Origin: Phycisphaerales bacterium
GTDB taxonomy: Bacteria; Planctomycetota; Phycisphaerae; Phycisphaerales; UBA1924
Assembly (NCBI GenBank): GCA_015487555.1
Contig: WFPK01000104.1
Location: 1-64,000 of the forward strand
DNA length: 64,000 nt
Direction of reading: 5' to 3'
Notes under the pieces: generated by a model
The model's input: the letters and a program-made list of their open reading frames with translations, nothing else
Told to the model about the DNA's origin: nothing
Databases searched by the model: none
Program-made: the position numbers and the translations under genes
Part shown: one piece after another, positions 54,142 to 63,365 of the stretch
Layout: each line of letters starts with the position of its first letter
Numbering within the stretch: position 1 is the stretch's first letter

Positions 54142-56414
54142 AACGCAGTGCTGCCCGATCCGCCACCCAGTTGTTCACTCGCTCGATGCTCCACGCGGTG
54201 TTTGGATCGGTGTTGGTGTTCAGCATAGCCGACCAGAATCCGGTGTATTTTCTTGTTGCGATGCTCGGCGTGGGCATGGCCTGGGTGTTTTCGGTCGGGC
54301 CTGGGCGTCCAGCGCCCCGGATGGTGATTAACTCGATTCTGCTTTTGGTGATTGTCGTTGCAGGTATCGAGATGCTTCGGATCGGCGTGGGGGTCAACGC
54401 ATTTACGATCTTCGTCACACTTTTGATGATCGTCAAGCTGCTCGATCTTCGGACGCCCAGAGATGACGGGCAGGTCATTGTGCTCTGCGTGGCGATCCTG
54501 ATCGCAGCGGTGCTCACGAGCAACTCACTGATGACTGGGATTCTTATGCTTCTTGCGATCGCGTTGATTCTCCGCGCGGTGGTGCTCTATCAGATTCACG
54601 ATGTGCTTGAGCGAGCCGACGCTCGTACCAAATCCATCGGCCAAAGGGCACGCATTGATATCCGGTCGATGATTCTCGCGACCGGATTCCTTTGTGCGAT
54701 CATCGGCTCGGCGGTCTTCGTCGTGCTCCCGAGAAACATCGGCACGCAAGCGTTCGGGCAGTGGGGCAACGGGGAATCGGTAAGTGGTTTTTCAGATACG
54801 GTTGAGCTGGGGCGTCCGGGGTTCATCTCCCAGTCATCGACCCCGGTTTTAGATCTGACCATCACCAATCGAGATGGGCTCAATATCGGGAGCGAAGATA
54901 CGCCTCCGGTCTATCTGCGCGGTGCGGTGCTCAGCGAATACGACGCTGGGCGATGGAACCGGAGCCCGGTGATGCGTGCTCCACTCGAAAGCCGAACGGC
55001 ACTCATCCCCCCCAACACCTCGCTGCGTCCGCGAGGGCGGGTCGATACAACCCAATGGGATCAGCAGTTTGCAATCTCGATCCGCTCATCAAGCAACGGC
55101 CCGTCCTACCTCTTTGCGCCATGGAAGACCGTCGAGTTTCGAGTAGGAGACGAACCGATGCGCGTTGGGCTGGACTTTGAACGCGGAATTTTTATCAAAG
55201 ACGGAATCGGAGGCAAGCTCGATTATACAGTCCGCTCGATGAATACCAAGTTCGACACGATCGACTTTGAATCATTCGATCGCCGATCCCCAGTAACACC
55301 CACACCGATCGAACCAGAGATCGCCCAACTCGCCAAAGACATCCTGGTCGAAGCCGAGATCGAGCCCGACGCATCCCTACGCCCGATCAGTGATGATCGG
55401 ATCGCCCTGAGCGTCATCGAACGGCACCTGCGATCGCAGTATACCTACACGCTCGATGCCCAGCCCGTTCCCCCCGGCGAGGACGCGACCAAGTGGTTCC
55501 TCTTCGAGCGCCGCGCCGGGCACTGTGAGTATTATGCGTCGGCCTTGGCGTTGATGTCACGATCCATCGGGATTCCCGTGCGCGTGCTCACCGGGTATAT
55601 CGTCTCGGATTACAACGCCATGACCGGGCAATATGTCGTTCGCGAGAGCAACGCCCATGCATGGGTCGAAGCCGAGATTGCTCCAGGGCATTGGAGAATC
55701 TTCGATGGTACCCCGCCGGCGGTGTTCCACTCCATCCATGAGCCCGATCCGAGTCTGTGGCGATCGATGGTGAAAATGTACGAATCCGTCGAGTTCCTCT
55801 GGGTGCGATCCGTCGTCGGGTACGACTCGGCTGCTCGCCAGAACATTGTGGGTTCATCTGCAGCGGGCTTTGGGCTCTCGGGGTTGGGCGATTCATTTCT
55901 GAATCGGCTCGCAGCCGGGCGGGGTCAGCTTGTTCTTCGTGGAGCGATTGTCGCTGGGGTTGTCTTTTCAATCTCGATGCTCATCGGGATCACGCTCTTG
56001 AGATACAAGCAGATCATCGCGGGGATACTCCAAGAGCTGGGCGCCTTGGTCAGGCGTGTTCGAGCTCGGCTGGGCGCGTCTCAATTGGCAGCAGGAACCG
56101 ACCCAAGGTTCGACGAGCTCGAAATGCTGGTCGCTCGGAACCTTGTTGGTTTGGGCATCCCCAAGCCGAGCTCGGTGCCGCTCAAGTCGCATATCCGTGC
56201 GCACTTCTCCGTTGGTGATTCAGCCCCCGAGTGGACCCGCGAAGCGCTCGTTGAAGCCTCGTCGGTGCTCTATCGGCACCGATTCTCGGATGATCCAAAC
56301 GGGATCGTCCCCGAAGAGCTCTCGAAGCTCGAATCCAAACTTCGAAAGTCCGAGAAATGTATCGCCAAGCGATCGTGGTCCACATCTGCGAGCAAGGCAT
56401 TGGGTCGTCCTTAA
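54138..56414 (+). CDS. Membrane transglutaminase-like protein (TgpA type)
   Basis: 758 residues. Several N-terminal membrane spans (about 17-165, DUF3488-like) are followed by an extracytoplasmic transglutaminase core with Cys in RRAGHCEYYASALALMSRS (about 464), His in ESNAHAWVEAE and Asp in RIFDGTPP, an intact catalytic triad. A further membrane helix (about 600-620) and a DUF4129-like C-terminus (ELEMLVARNLVGLGIP) complete the TgpA layout. ATG 54138 overlaps the DUF58 stop as ATGA; the longer open frame to 54060 lies within DUF58. Confidence 0.91.
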   Translation: MKRSAARSATQLFTRSMLHAVFGSVLVFSIADQNPVYFLVAMLGVGMAWVFSVGPGRPAPRMVINSILLLVIVVAGIEMLRIGVGVNAFTIFVTLLMIVKLLDLRTPRDDGQVIVLCVAILIAAVLTSNSLMTGILMLLAIALILRAVVLYQIHDVLERADARTKSIGQRARIDIRSMILATGFLCAIIGSAVFVVLPRNIGTQAFGQWGNGESVSGFSDTVELGRPGFISQSSTPVLDLTITNRDGLNIGSEDTPPVYLRGAVLSEYDAGRWNRSPVMRAPLESRTALIPPNTSLRPRGRVDTTQWDQQFAISIRSSSNGPSYLFAPWKTVEFRVGDEPMRVGLDFERGIFIKDGIGGKLDYTVRSMNTKFDTIDFESFDRRSPVTPTPIEPEIAQLAKDILVEAEIEPDASLRPISDDRIALSVIERHLRSQYTYTLDAQPVPPGEDATKWFLFERRAGHCEYYASALALMSRSIGIPVRVLTGYIVSDYNAMTGQYVVRESNAHAWVEAEIAPGHWRIFDGTPPAVFHSIHEPDPSLWRSMVKMYESVEFLWVRSVVGYDSAARQNIVGSSAAGFGLSGLGDSFLNRLAAGRGQLVLRGAIVAGVVFSISMLIGITLLRYKQIIAGILQELGALVRRVRARLGASQLAAGTDPRFDELEMLVARNLVGLGIPKPSSVPLKSHIRAHFSVGDSAPEWTREALVEASSVLYRHRFSDDPNGIVPEELSKLESKLRKSEKCIAKRSWSTSASKALGRP

Positions 56415-56479
56415 GACAGGCCTATTTTGATCCGAAGAGGGTGGGGTATTCGTATAGATCCCCTTTGAAAGGACGGATT

Positions 56480-57331
56480 GTGCCTGCAAACCGATCAAGA
56501 ACAGACCGTTGGCGCCAGAGTCTTCAGAAAATCTACGAGCGAGGCGGCGGGCTTGAGTTTGCGATCGATCGGCACGAAGATCAGGGTGCTGTCAAAGATC
56601 TGGTCTGGCGTGTTCGTGTGCTCGATCTCTCCGAGACTGAGATCATCATCGAACAACCCGGGGCGATGGGGCAGTCATTCAAAATCAACGAGGGCGTGGA
56701 GCTCGTCGGGATCATGGCTGTGGGGCAGAACAAGTGGATGTTCAACACCACAGTGCTGGGAACGACGCTCAATCAAACACGATCGGGTTCCTTCCCTGCC
56801 CTGCGGGTGGCGATGCCCGAGAAGGTCGTGCGGTGCATGCGTCGTCATGCCGACCGGACTTCGATCGCCCATATTAATCTTCCCAATGTCGAGTGCTGGA
56901 AGCTGCTCGATCCGATGAGCGCGGTGCCCATCGAGGTTGCCAACCGAATCCATATCGAAGAGCTCGTCGCCAAGGGGCAGACCGCCCAAGCGGTTGATGA
57001 TCAGATAGCGCTGCCTTCGGTTGGGCCCAAGTTCGAAGCCAGTCTGGCCAACCTCGGCGGCGGCGGCGTCGGGCTCGTCGTCCCACGCGAATCACGGGCG
57101 GGGATCGACTCGGGCAAGGTCTTCTGGCTCAGGCTCGATCTGCGCCCCACGATCCCTGCGCCCATCGTGCTCACCGCCAAGCTTGCGCACTCACACATTG
57201 ATTCTTCGCAGAACACCTACGCGGGCATGGCTTTCGACTTTGGGATCAACAATCAGCACAAGGACTTTGTGATCAAGCAGATCGCCCGGTACATCAACTC
57301 GGTGCAGGAGTTCGAGAGGAAGGCAGCCTGA
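56480..57331 (+). CDS. YcgR/PilZ-like protein with degenerate PilZ motif
   Basis: 283 residues. The N-terminal half (ARSLQKIYER, LEFAIDRHEDQ, VWRVRVLDLSETEIIIEQP) resembles the YcgR N-domain; the C-terminal part looks like PilZ, ending LANLGGGGVGLVVP where an (N/D)xSxxG motif is expected. The Ser is replaced by Gly, and the RxxxR element is unclear (RCMRRHADR). Start is GTG 56480 with AAAGGA six bases upstream; the open frame extends further upstream without support. Function is uncertain; cyclic-di-GMP binding is doubtful. Confidence 0.6.
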   Translation: MPANRSRTDRWRQSLQKIYERGGGLEFAIDRHEDQGAVKDLVWRVRVLDLSETEIIIEQPGAMGQSFKINEGVELVGIMAVGQNKWMFNTTVLGTTLNQTRSGSFPALRVAMPEKVVRCMRRHADRTSIAHINLPNVECWKLLDPMSAVPIEVANRIHIEELVAKGQTAQAVDDQIALPSVGPKFEASLANLGGGGVGLVVPRESRAGIDSGKVFWLRLDLRPTIPAPIVLTAKLAHSHIDSSQNTYAGMAFDFGINNQHKDFVIKQIARYINSVQEFERKAA

Positions 57332-57374
57332 TCGAACGGTGGTTCGCATTGGCAACGATCAACCTGGTATGAGA

Positions 57375-57405
57375 AACGCCTCGATCTTCATCGAGGCGTT
57401 TTTGT
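57375..57405 (+). terminator. Rho-independent terminator after the PilZ-like gene
   Basis: A 10-bp perfect stem, AACGCCTCGA / TCGAGGCGTT with loop TCTTCA, is followed by TTTGTATT. It may act in both directions between the convergent genes. Confidence 0.85.
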
Positions 57406-57433
57406 ATTGTGTGGTGATTGTATTGTGTGGTGA
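57402..57433. repeat. 16-bp perfect tandem duplication
   Basis: TTGTATTGTGTGGTGA occurs twice end to end between the terminator and the stop of the minus-strand lipoprotein gene. Confidence 0.9.
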
Positions 57434-57446
57434 GGGGATGCTTGGC

Positions 57447-58286
57447 TTACCTGGTCTTGCCCGATGAATACATCACCGGGTTCTCGACGACCATGACAGT
57501 GGCATCGCCATCTTCGGTACGAAGCCGAATTTCGTTGGTGCCATCGTTCCAGATACCTGTCCAGTGTCCCTTGGCAGGCATGGAGTGGTTGACGATCCCG
57601 TATCGCGAGTTGAACGAAGTTTTCCCGCGTGGAGCGATGAGTTCGATCGTGCCTGCTGACTCTGGGCCAGTGACGAGGGTGACATGCCCGTTGTTGGTGG
57701 TGGCGTGGATGGTTTCGAGCTGGGAGAGGTCCGTACGGATTTCGATGGGCCCACCTTTGCGGATGTTGGTTCCTGATTCGACATTGATGACGCCGGTGAC
57801 GCCGACGATGATGACTTTTCCGCCCGCATTGCGGACTTCGATCCCGTCACATTGCGGGATATAGACCGTGAGGTCCACCGGCGGGCGGTAGCCTTCAACG
57901 GTGAGATCGGTCGGGGAGATGGTCAGGGTGCTCAGTTCGCCGGTGTTGGTATGGACTGCGGTGAAATATTCGCCTGTGGGATCAAAGTCAAGCCCCATCC
58001 GGGCAGCTCTCCACCGGAGCTGGCGTTCTTTGTGGACTCGGAAGTAGATGTGGGCTTCTTCGTGTGCGGGTTTGGCGTAGACCTTGACCTTGCCGTTGGG
58101 ATTGTCGATGACGATGGCGTTGAGCCGACCGACGGTGATGGGGTCGCCGACGATGGGGACTTGGTGGGCGAGTTCATTGGCTGCCATGCGTGCCCGGAGC
58201 CCACCCATGCGGGTACACCCGGACAAAATCACCGAGCCGAGCGTGAAAAGCACGATCAATGGAATTAGGGTCTTGGCGCTACGCAT
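57447..58286 (-). CDS. Predicted lipoprotein with adhesin-like beta repeats
   Basis: 279 residues. Signal peptide with lipobox ILSGC. The body is a right-handed beta-type sequence resembling DUF4097-like proteins: NAIVIDNPNGKVKVYA, IPQCDGIEVRNAGGKVIIVGVTGVINVESG, TIHATTNNGHVTLVTG, GTIELIAPRGKTSFNSRYG. ATG 58286 is preferred because GAGG lies nine bases upstream; an ATG at 58295 would be too close to it. It converges on the PilZ-like gene and is divergent from RNase Y. Role unknown. Confidence 0.8.
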   Translation of the reverse strand: MRSAKTLIPLIVLFTLGSVILSGCTRMGGLRARMAANELAHQVPIVGDPITVGRLNAIVIDNPNGKVKVYAKPAHEEAHIYFRVHKERQLRWRAARMGLDFDPTGEYFTAVHTNTGELSTLTISPTDLTVEGYRPPVDLTVYIPQCDGIEVRNAGGKVIIVGVTGVINVESGTNIRKGGPIEIRTDLSQLETIHATTNNGHVTLVTGPESAGTIELIAPRGKTSFNSRYGIVNHSMPAKGHWTGIWNDGTNEIRLRTEDGDATVMVVENPVMYSSGKTR

Positions 58287-58754
58287 GGTGGGCATTCCTC
58301 GGAGTATCTGGTGATTTGGCCGATCATTTGGATGTTCGATCGTGTGGATCATATGGCGGATTGGTTTCTCTTTTGCCCCAAATCGTACGATTTGAGTGCC
58401 GGTGAGTTCTCGTATCGTTGCAAAGACATGCTAAGATAGGTCATTGTCGTCAGATCGGGGGGCCGATCTGATGGAAACATACGCTTTTCCACCCATCCGA
58501 TCGAAACGCGAGCGTTCGAAAAGAGGGTGTCTGTCGGGTATATCGGTTCAGTAGCAGCTTTATTTGCACACTCGTTGTTCAACTTTTTGATTCATCTGCT
58601 GTCTGGACTTGTGGAAATCTGCATATTTTTATGGATCGTGCACCTTCTGCGCACCCGAGCGACATTCCGTCGAATCCCGATTCGCTGCCGAGATGGGTTT
58701 AGAATGGGTCGTCCTGCCAACCCGGGCAAGGATTGACGCTGAGGGGTTCCATCT
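58287..58754. other. 468-bp intergenic region with structured RNY leader
   Basis: Between divergent genes. It contains a strong dyad, TCAGATCGG-GGGG-CCGATCTGA (58450-58471), and a second one centred near 58509 (TCGAAACGC-GA-GCGTTCGA). No open frame here has a recognisable product. Promoters for both flanking genes must lie within it, but I cannot place them with confidence. Confidence 0.5.
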
Positions 58755-60377
58755 GTGGATACTCATTTTTTCGCTCAAGTATTTGAATCTGCACAGCTTG
58801 CATCTATTTCGCCTGGTCAGGGAGGAGGCGGGGAGAACCCGCTGATGCTCTTGATTGTTGGGTTGGTGGCCATTGGCATCGGGATCGGGCTTGGTGTCGT
58901 CCTTGCCGGGGTGCTTGGAGGCAAGAAAATTGAACGCCTGCGCGCCCAGGCCGATTTGCTCGCAAGCCGGGCCAAGGACGATGCGGCCACGGCTGCGGAG
59001 AAAATCCTCCTCGATGCCGAGCGCAAGGCCCTTGATTGGAAAGAGGCTGTGGATAAAGAACTCGAAGCGGCCCGCTCCGAGCAGCGCGCAGTCGATCGCC
59101 GATTGGCCAAGCGAGAGGACAACCTCGAACGCAAGGAAGATGCGCTCGCAGCCCGTTGTGACCAACTCGATGCGCGCAAAGCAAAGCTCGCCGATCGGGA
59201 GAGTGAGATCGATGCGCTGGTCGAAAAACAACGCCGAGAGCTCGAGCGCATCGCCCAGATCGACCGCGCCCAAGCCAAGGAACTCCTCCTTGAACGCGTC
59301 GCCGAGCAGGCACGCGTCGAGATGGGCAAAGTCACCCGCAAGATCGTCGAAGATGCCGAGGACGAAGCCAAGGACGAAGCCAAGGAAATCCTCATCAACG
59401 CCATCCAGCGCTACGCCAACGAGCACTCCTCCGAATCCACCGTCCGCACGGTGGCCATCCCATCAGACGATATGAAGGGACGGATCATCGGACGCGAGGG
59501 ACGCAATATCCGGGCGATCGAGAAGGCAACGGGTGCCGATGTGATCGTTGACGACACGCCGGGCGTGATCGTCGTCTCGTGCTTTGATAAAGTCCGCCAG
59601 ACCATTGCGGTCCGGGCGCTCGAAACCCTCGTCACCGATGGCCGAATGCACCCGACCCGGATCGAAGAAGTCGTCGAGAAGGTCAAGTCCGAGATGCAAG
59701 AGAAGATTGTCAAAGCGGGCAAAGATGCAGTGGTCGAGCTTGGGCTCAAAGGGATTCACCCCAAAATCATCGAAGCGATGGGGCGATTGACCTATCGCAC
59801 CAGCTATGGGCAAAATGTGCTCAACCACTCGATCGAGGTGGCGTATCTCTCGCAGATCATCGCCGATCAGCTTGGGCTCGATGGCAAGCTCGCCCGCCGA
59901 TGCGGATTCCTCCACGACATCGGCAAGGCGATGGACCATGAGATGGAAGGCGGGCATCCCAAGATCGGGATGGACTTCGCCCGCCAGTATGGCGAGAAGA
60001 ACGAAGCCGTCCTCAACGCGATCGGTGCCCATCATGCCGATATGCCCGCGACCACTTGGTACACCCCGATCATCATGGCTGCCGATGCGGTCAGTGCTGC
60101 ACGCCCTGGTGCTCGGCGCGAGTCGATGGAACGCTACATCCAGAGGCTCAACGACTTGCAGGATATCGCCCTCTCCCAGCCCGGCGTCACCGAGGCCTAT
60201 GCGGTCCAGGCGGGGCGCGAGGTGCGGGTGATGATCAACGCCGATCGCGTCACCGACGACGAGGCCTTCCTGATCGCCCATGAGATTGCCAAAAAGGTCT
60301 CCAACGAGATGACCTTCCCCGGTGAGATCAAGGTGACGGTGCTTCGTGAAACCCGTGCGATCGAAATCGCGCGGTAA
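58755..60377 (+). CDS. rny: Ribonuclease Y
   Basis: Membrane-anchored endoribonuclease initiating mRNA decay, 540 residues (family about 520). Order: N-terminal membrane helix (about 30-54), long coiled coil (55-200), KH domain with IPSDDMKGRIIGREGRNIRAIEKATG, and HD domain with VLNHSIEVAYLS, RRCGFLHDIGKAMDHEMEGGH and IGAHHADM. The C-terminus VREVRVMINAD-type region and GEIKVTVLRETRAIEIAR are family hallmarks. The start is GTG at 58755 with GAGGGG upstream at a slightly long spacing. Confidence 0.96.
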   Translation: MDTHFFAQVFESAQLASISPGQGGGGENPLMLLIVGLVAIGIGIGLGVVLAGVLGGKKIERLRAQADLLASRAKDDAATAAEKILLDAERKALDWKEAVDKELEAARSEQRAVDRRLAKREDNLERKEDALAARCDQLDARKAKLADRESEIDALVEKQRRELERIAQIDRAQAKELLLERVAEQARVEMGKVTRKIVEDAEDEAKDEAKEILINAIQRYANEHSSESTVRTVAIPSDDMKGRIIGREGRNIRAIEKATGADVIVDDTPGVIVVSCFDKVRQTIAVRALETLVTDGRMHPTRIEEVVEKVKSEMQEKIVKAGKDAVVELGLKGIHPKIIEAMGRLTYRTSYGQNVLNHSIEVAYLSQIIADQLGLDGKLARRCGFLHDIGKAMDHEMEGGHPKIGMDFARQYGEKNEAVLNAIGAHHADMPATTWYTPIIMAADAVSAARPGARRESMERYIQRLNDLQDIALSQPGVTEAYAVQAGREVRVMINADRVTDDEAFLIAHEIAKKVSNEMTFPGEIKVTVLRETRAIEIAR

Positions 60378-60412
60378 GTTTCGCTATCGCGCAGCGAGTT
60401 TCGCAGATACGC

Positions 60413-60628
60413 TTATGCGTTGGCGACGAGCTTCTTGCCATTGCAGCATGGGCAGGGGATGGGATGTCCCGTGGAGGGTTGGAGGGCCGCGACGCCGTTG
60501 AATCCAAGCGTGCGGACTGCAACGGTCTGCTGGCAGGGGACGAACCCTCTGCCTGTGCAATATGGGCATTGTTTGAGTTCGAGTTCGCCGACGAGTTGAA
60601 GCGTTGGTGTGGTTGAGTGTGTGTCCAT
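60413..60628 (-). CDS. Small DnaJ-type zinc-ribbon protein
   Basis: 71 residues with two Cys pairs arranged as a DnaJ-like zinc finger: CPYCTGRGF (21-29) and CPCCNGKK (58-65), separated by 33 residues containing one more Cys. AGGAG lies at good spacing before ATG 60628. It is encoded opposite to RNase Y and ScpA in a gap otherwise empty of genes. It lacks J and substrate domains, so chaperone function cannot be inferred; nucleic-acid or protein binding is possible. Confidence 0.7.
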   Translation of the reverse strand: MDTHSTTPTLQLVGELELKQCPYCTGRGFVPCQQTVAVRTLGFNGVAALQPSTGHPIPCPCCNGKKLVANA

Positions 60629-60802
60629 CAGAAGGCTCCTGGTGTTATCTCTATCGGCTCGATGGGGGACGAGGATGAGTGAAAGAGCGCAATGGGCAAG
60701 AGAAGCCCCTCGCGTCGTCCTTGCTCGGCACTGGTCGAAGCAGGGGGCAGGTGGGGCAATGGGCAAGGGGCAGGTGAGGGAGATGTGTGCTAGGATACAT
60801 CC

Positions 60803-61642
60803 ATGAGTGATGCGTATCGTGTGCAACTCGAGAGCTTTGAAGGGCCAATGGACCTGCTGTTGTACCTCATCCGCAAGCATGAGGTCGATCTGCACGATAT
60901 CCCGCTGGCGATGATTGCGGATCAATACATCGGGTTCCTTGATGATGTGGATCGGATTGATATTGATCTGGCCGGCGAGTTTCTGGTGATGGCCACCACG
61001 CTGATGGAGCTCAAGAGCCGGATGCTCGCTGCCCAGGCCGACGCAAAGGATGCGGGCGAGGTTGACGGTGACGACCAACCTGGCGATCCGGGGGTTGATC
61101 CGCGCATGGAGCTGGTGCGTCAGCTGCTCGATTACAAGAAGTATCGTGATGCAGCCGATGCGCTCGATGATCGACGCAAGACCTGGGAGCAGCGCTACCC
61201 GGTCAAGGCGGCTCCGATCGACGACGAATCCGTCCGTCAGGCGATGGACGAGATGGGCGAGCTCGAGCTCGAAGATCTGGACCTGTCCGATCTGGTCGAA
61301 GCCTTCCGTCAGATCGTGGCGAGTGTGAACTTTGATCGTATCGGCGAGCACGAGGTGATGACCGATGAGACGCCGCTCGAAGTCCATGTCGAGCACATCA
61401 TCGAGCATCTCCAATCGAAGATCGAATCGGGCAAGCCCGGCTCATCGTCGCTTCGCTCAATGCTCACTGGCAAGACCCGGGCCGAGATGGTCGGAATGTT
61501 CCTCGCGATTCTGGTCTTGGTGCGCGATCAGCGGGTGGGGGTTTCGATCGCCGATGGCGAGGTGGAGATGGAGCTTCGGACGGATGTCGATCAGCCGACG
61601 GATGCTATTCATCGAAGCGTGGCGGTGGATGAGTTTGATTGA
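60803..61642 (+). CDS. scpA: Segregation and condensation protein A
   Basis: Kleisin subunit of Smc-ScpAB, 279 residues. N-terminal VQLESFEGPMDLLLYLIRKHEVDLHDIPLAMIADQYI and FLVMATTLMELKSRMLA are diagnostic, and the C-terminal winged helix (RAEMVGMFLAILVLVRDQRV) contacts the Smc head. The middle linker is acidic. Its partner scpB lies 9 kb upstream in the same orientation. Confidence 0.95.
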   Translation: MSDAYRVQLESFEGPMDLLLYLIRKHEVDLHDIPLAMIADQYIGFLDDVDRIDIDLAGEFLVMATTLMELKSRMLAAQADAKDAGEVDGDDQPGDPGVDPRMELVRQLLDYKKYRDAADALDDRRKTWEQRYPVKAAPIDDESVRQAMDEMGELELEDLDLSDLVEAFRQIVASVNFDRIGEHEVMTDETPLEVHVEHIIEHLQSKIESGKPGSSSLRSMLTGKTRAEMVGMFLAILVLVRDQRVGVSIADGEVEMELRTDVDQPTDAIHRSVAVDEFD

Positions 61643-61658
61643 AGGGAGTTGAGGGTGT

Positions 61659-61735
61659 CACGGCTTGACCGTCTTCGGCAGGCCGTGCTCTTGGATCGTT
61701 CGGAAGACACGGCTTGCCCTTCGGGTCAAGCCGTG
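61659..61735. terminator. Two stem-loops between convergent scpA and aminotransferase genes
   Basis: CACGGC...GCCGTG (61659-61687) and CACGGCTTG-CCCTTCGGGT-CAAGCCGTG (61708-61735) share the CACGGCTTG arm. The second has a UUCG-type loop. There is no long T-run, so termination is plausible but not certain. Confidence 0.6.
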
Positions 61736-61746
61736 GCGCCCGTGCG

Positions 61747-63021
61747 TTAGCTCAACCCCTCAACAAATCCCTTGAACCGATCCATCCCCTCGTTGATCTG
61801 CTCGTCGGAGCAGGCGAAGGAGATGCGGAGGTGGTTGGCGGAGATGCCTCCGAAGTCGTCGCCGGGGACGAAGGCGATGTGGGCTTCGTCGAGCATAGCT
61901 TCGGAGAGGCTTGGGGCATCGGTGATTTTGGTGCCTGCTTTGCTGGTCTTGCCGAAGAGTGCGGAGACATCGGGGAAGACATAGAACGCCCCGGTGGGGG
62001 TGGGGCAGGTGAGGCCTGGGATTTCGCTGAGCCGATCCATGATGAGTTTCGCTCGCGACGCAAAGGCCTGCCGCATCGTCTCGACCGTCTCGGCGACGGC
62101 TGGGTTGGTCAGCGCTTCGCGGATGGCGGGGTAGTTGAAGCTGGTGATGTTGGTCGTCATCTGCCCTTGCAGCGTGCCCATCGCTTTGATGAACTTCTTG
62201 CCGAACTCGCCGGGCATGGCGACATACCCGATGCGCCATCCGGTCATGGCGTAGGCCTTGGACATGCCGTTGAGTGTGATGACGCGGCCAGCGATCTCGG
62301 GGATAGACCCGATCGAGAAGTGGGCGTGCTGGCCATAGACGATTTTTTCGTAGATTTCGTCGGTGAGGACAACCAGATTGGGCGCGATGTCGATGGCTTC
62401 ATGGATGACCTTGGCGAGTTCGCGCAGGTCGGATTCGCAGTACATGGTGCCGCAGGGGTTGGAGGGGGAGTTCAAGATCAGCAATCGCGATCGCGGGGTG
62501 ATGGCGTCGGCAAGTTGCTTGGGTGTGATGCGAAAGTCGGTCTCTGGGCCGGCGTTGATTTCTTTGACCACCCCGCCGCTGAGTTCGCAGATGGGGCGAT
62601 AGGAGACCCATGCGGGGGTGGGCAGGATCATCTCCCAGGGGTCTTCCATGGGGCGGTGGAAATCGAAGAGGCACTGCATCGCTCCATAGAGCACATGCTT
62701 GCCTCCTGCGCCGATGGCGATATGTTCGCCGGTGAGTCCCTGGATGTTGTTCTCGGTTTCGAGCTTGTCAGCGATGCACTGGCGGGTTTGCATATCGCCG
62801 AGTGTGGGCATGTACTTGGTTTGTCCATCGAGCATGGCCTTGATGGCGGCGTCTTTGATGGGGCGAGGGGTATCAAAGTCGGGCTCGCCAGCAGCAAACC
62901 CGAGCACATCGACGCCCGATGCTTTGAGGGCTTTGGCGCGGTTGTTGAGGGCAACAGTAATCGAAGGCTTGAGCCCCGAAACACGACGAGAAAGCACAGG
63001 CGAGAGGATGGGCGTGGTCAT
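61747..63021 (-). CDS. Aspartate aminotransferase-type PLP enzyme
   Basis: Class I/II aminotransferase of 424 residues, probably L-aspartate:2-oxoglutarate. AAGEPDFDTP, YMPTLGDMQTRQ, NSPSNPCGTMY, VLTDEIYEKIVY and the PLP-lysine block LNGMSKAYAMTGWRIGY (Lys255) are all present, as is the substrate Arg in HLRISFA. It matches subgroup I-beta/gamma enzymes (as in Thermus and Bacillus) in length and motifs. It could also act on related amino acids. Monocistronic; convergent with scpA. Confidence 0.93.
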   Translation of the reverse strand: MTTPILSPVLSRRVSGLKPSITVALNNRAKALKASGVDVLGFAAGEPDFDTPRPIKDAAIKAMLDGQTKYMPTLGDMQTRQCIADKLETENNIQGLTGEHIAIGAGGKHVLYGAMQCLFDFHRPMEDPWEMILPTPAWVSYRPICELSGGVVKEINAGPETDFRITPKQLADAITPRSRLLILNSPSNPCGTMYCESDLRELAKVIHEAIDIAPNLVVLTDEIYEKIVYGQHAHFSIGSIPEIAGRVITLNGMSKAYAMTGWRIGYVAMPGEFGKKFIKAMGTLQGQMTTNITSFNYPAIREALTNPAVAETVETMRQAFASRAKLIMDRLSEIPGLTCPTPTGAFYVFPDVSALFGKTSKAGTKITDAPSLSEAMLDEAHIAFVPGDDFGGISANHLRISFACSDEQINEGMDRFKGFVEGLS

Positions 63022-63365
63022 GTCCAGACTCTAGCACAACCGATGCCCGAGCCCCATCCTCGATCCGGACGAATCTGATGGGAAGGGATGGATCATCAGG
63101 CCGAAGTTTTCGCCGGGTCTCTGCGAGGCTGCCAGGCCTGCGTATATCGGCCCGGCAACCTCGCGTGGCAACGCCCGAATTTGGGCTTCAATGTCCTTTT
63201 GGGCCCAAGAATCATGCTCTCTGGGGCAGAATCCATGCGAAACACGCCCCCCGGCGGGCTACTATCTGGGCACAGGCCATCCCGGGGTGGTCTGCACGAT
63301 TTGGTTGGCGGCACAAGCAGCGGGGTGTTCCTGCTTCAGTGTCCGCGACGGAAGGAAGAAGAACC
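63022..63365 (+). other. 344-bp region ahead of rpsO, probable promoter and S15 leader
   Basis: Divergent gap between the aminotransferase and rpsO. It contains several GC-rich dyads (for example CCATCCCGGGGTGG near 63279), and the 60 bases before the start could fold into an autoregulatory S15 leader. The open frame that runs into rpsO from 63078 has no recognisable sequence and is not called. Confidence 0.45.

Noticed and set aside
60413-61414. Full 333-codon minus-strand frame reaching into scpA
   Set aside because: Only the last 71 codons after ATG 60628 have a ribosome site and zinc motifs; the rest is antisense to scpA.
63078-63365. N-terminal extension of rpsO from 63078
   Set aside because: S15 has a fixed length near 89 residues starting at 63366; the extension has no conserved sequence.
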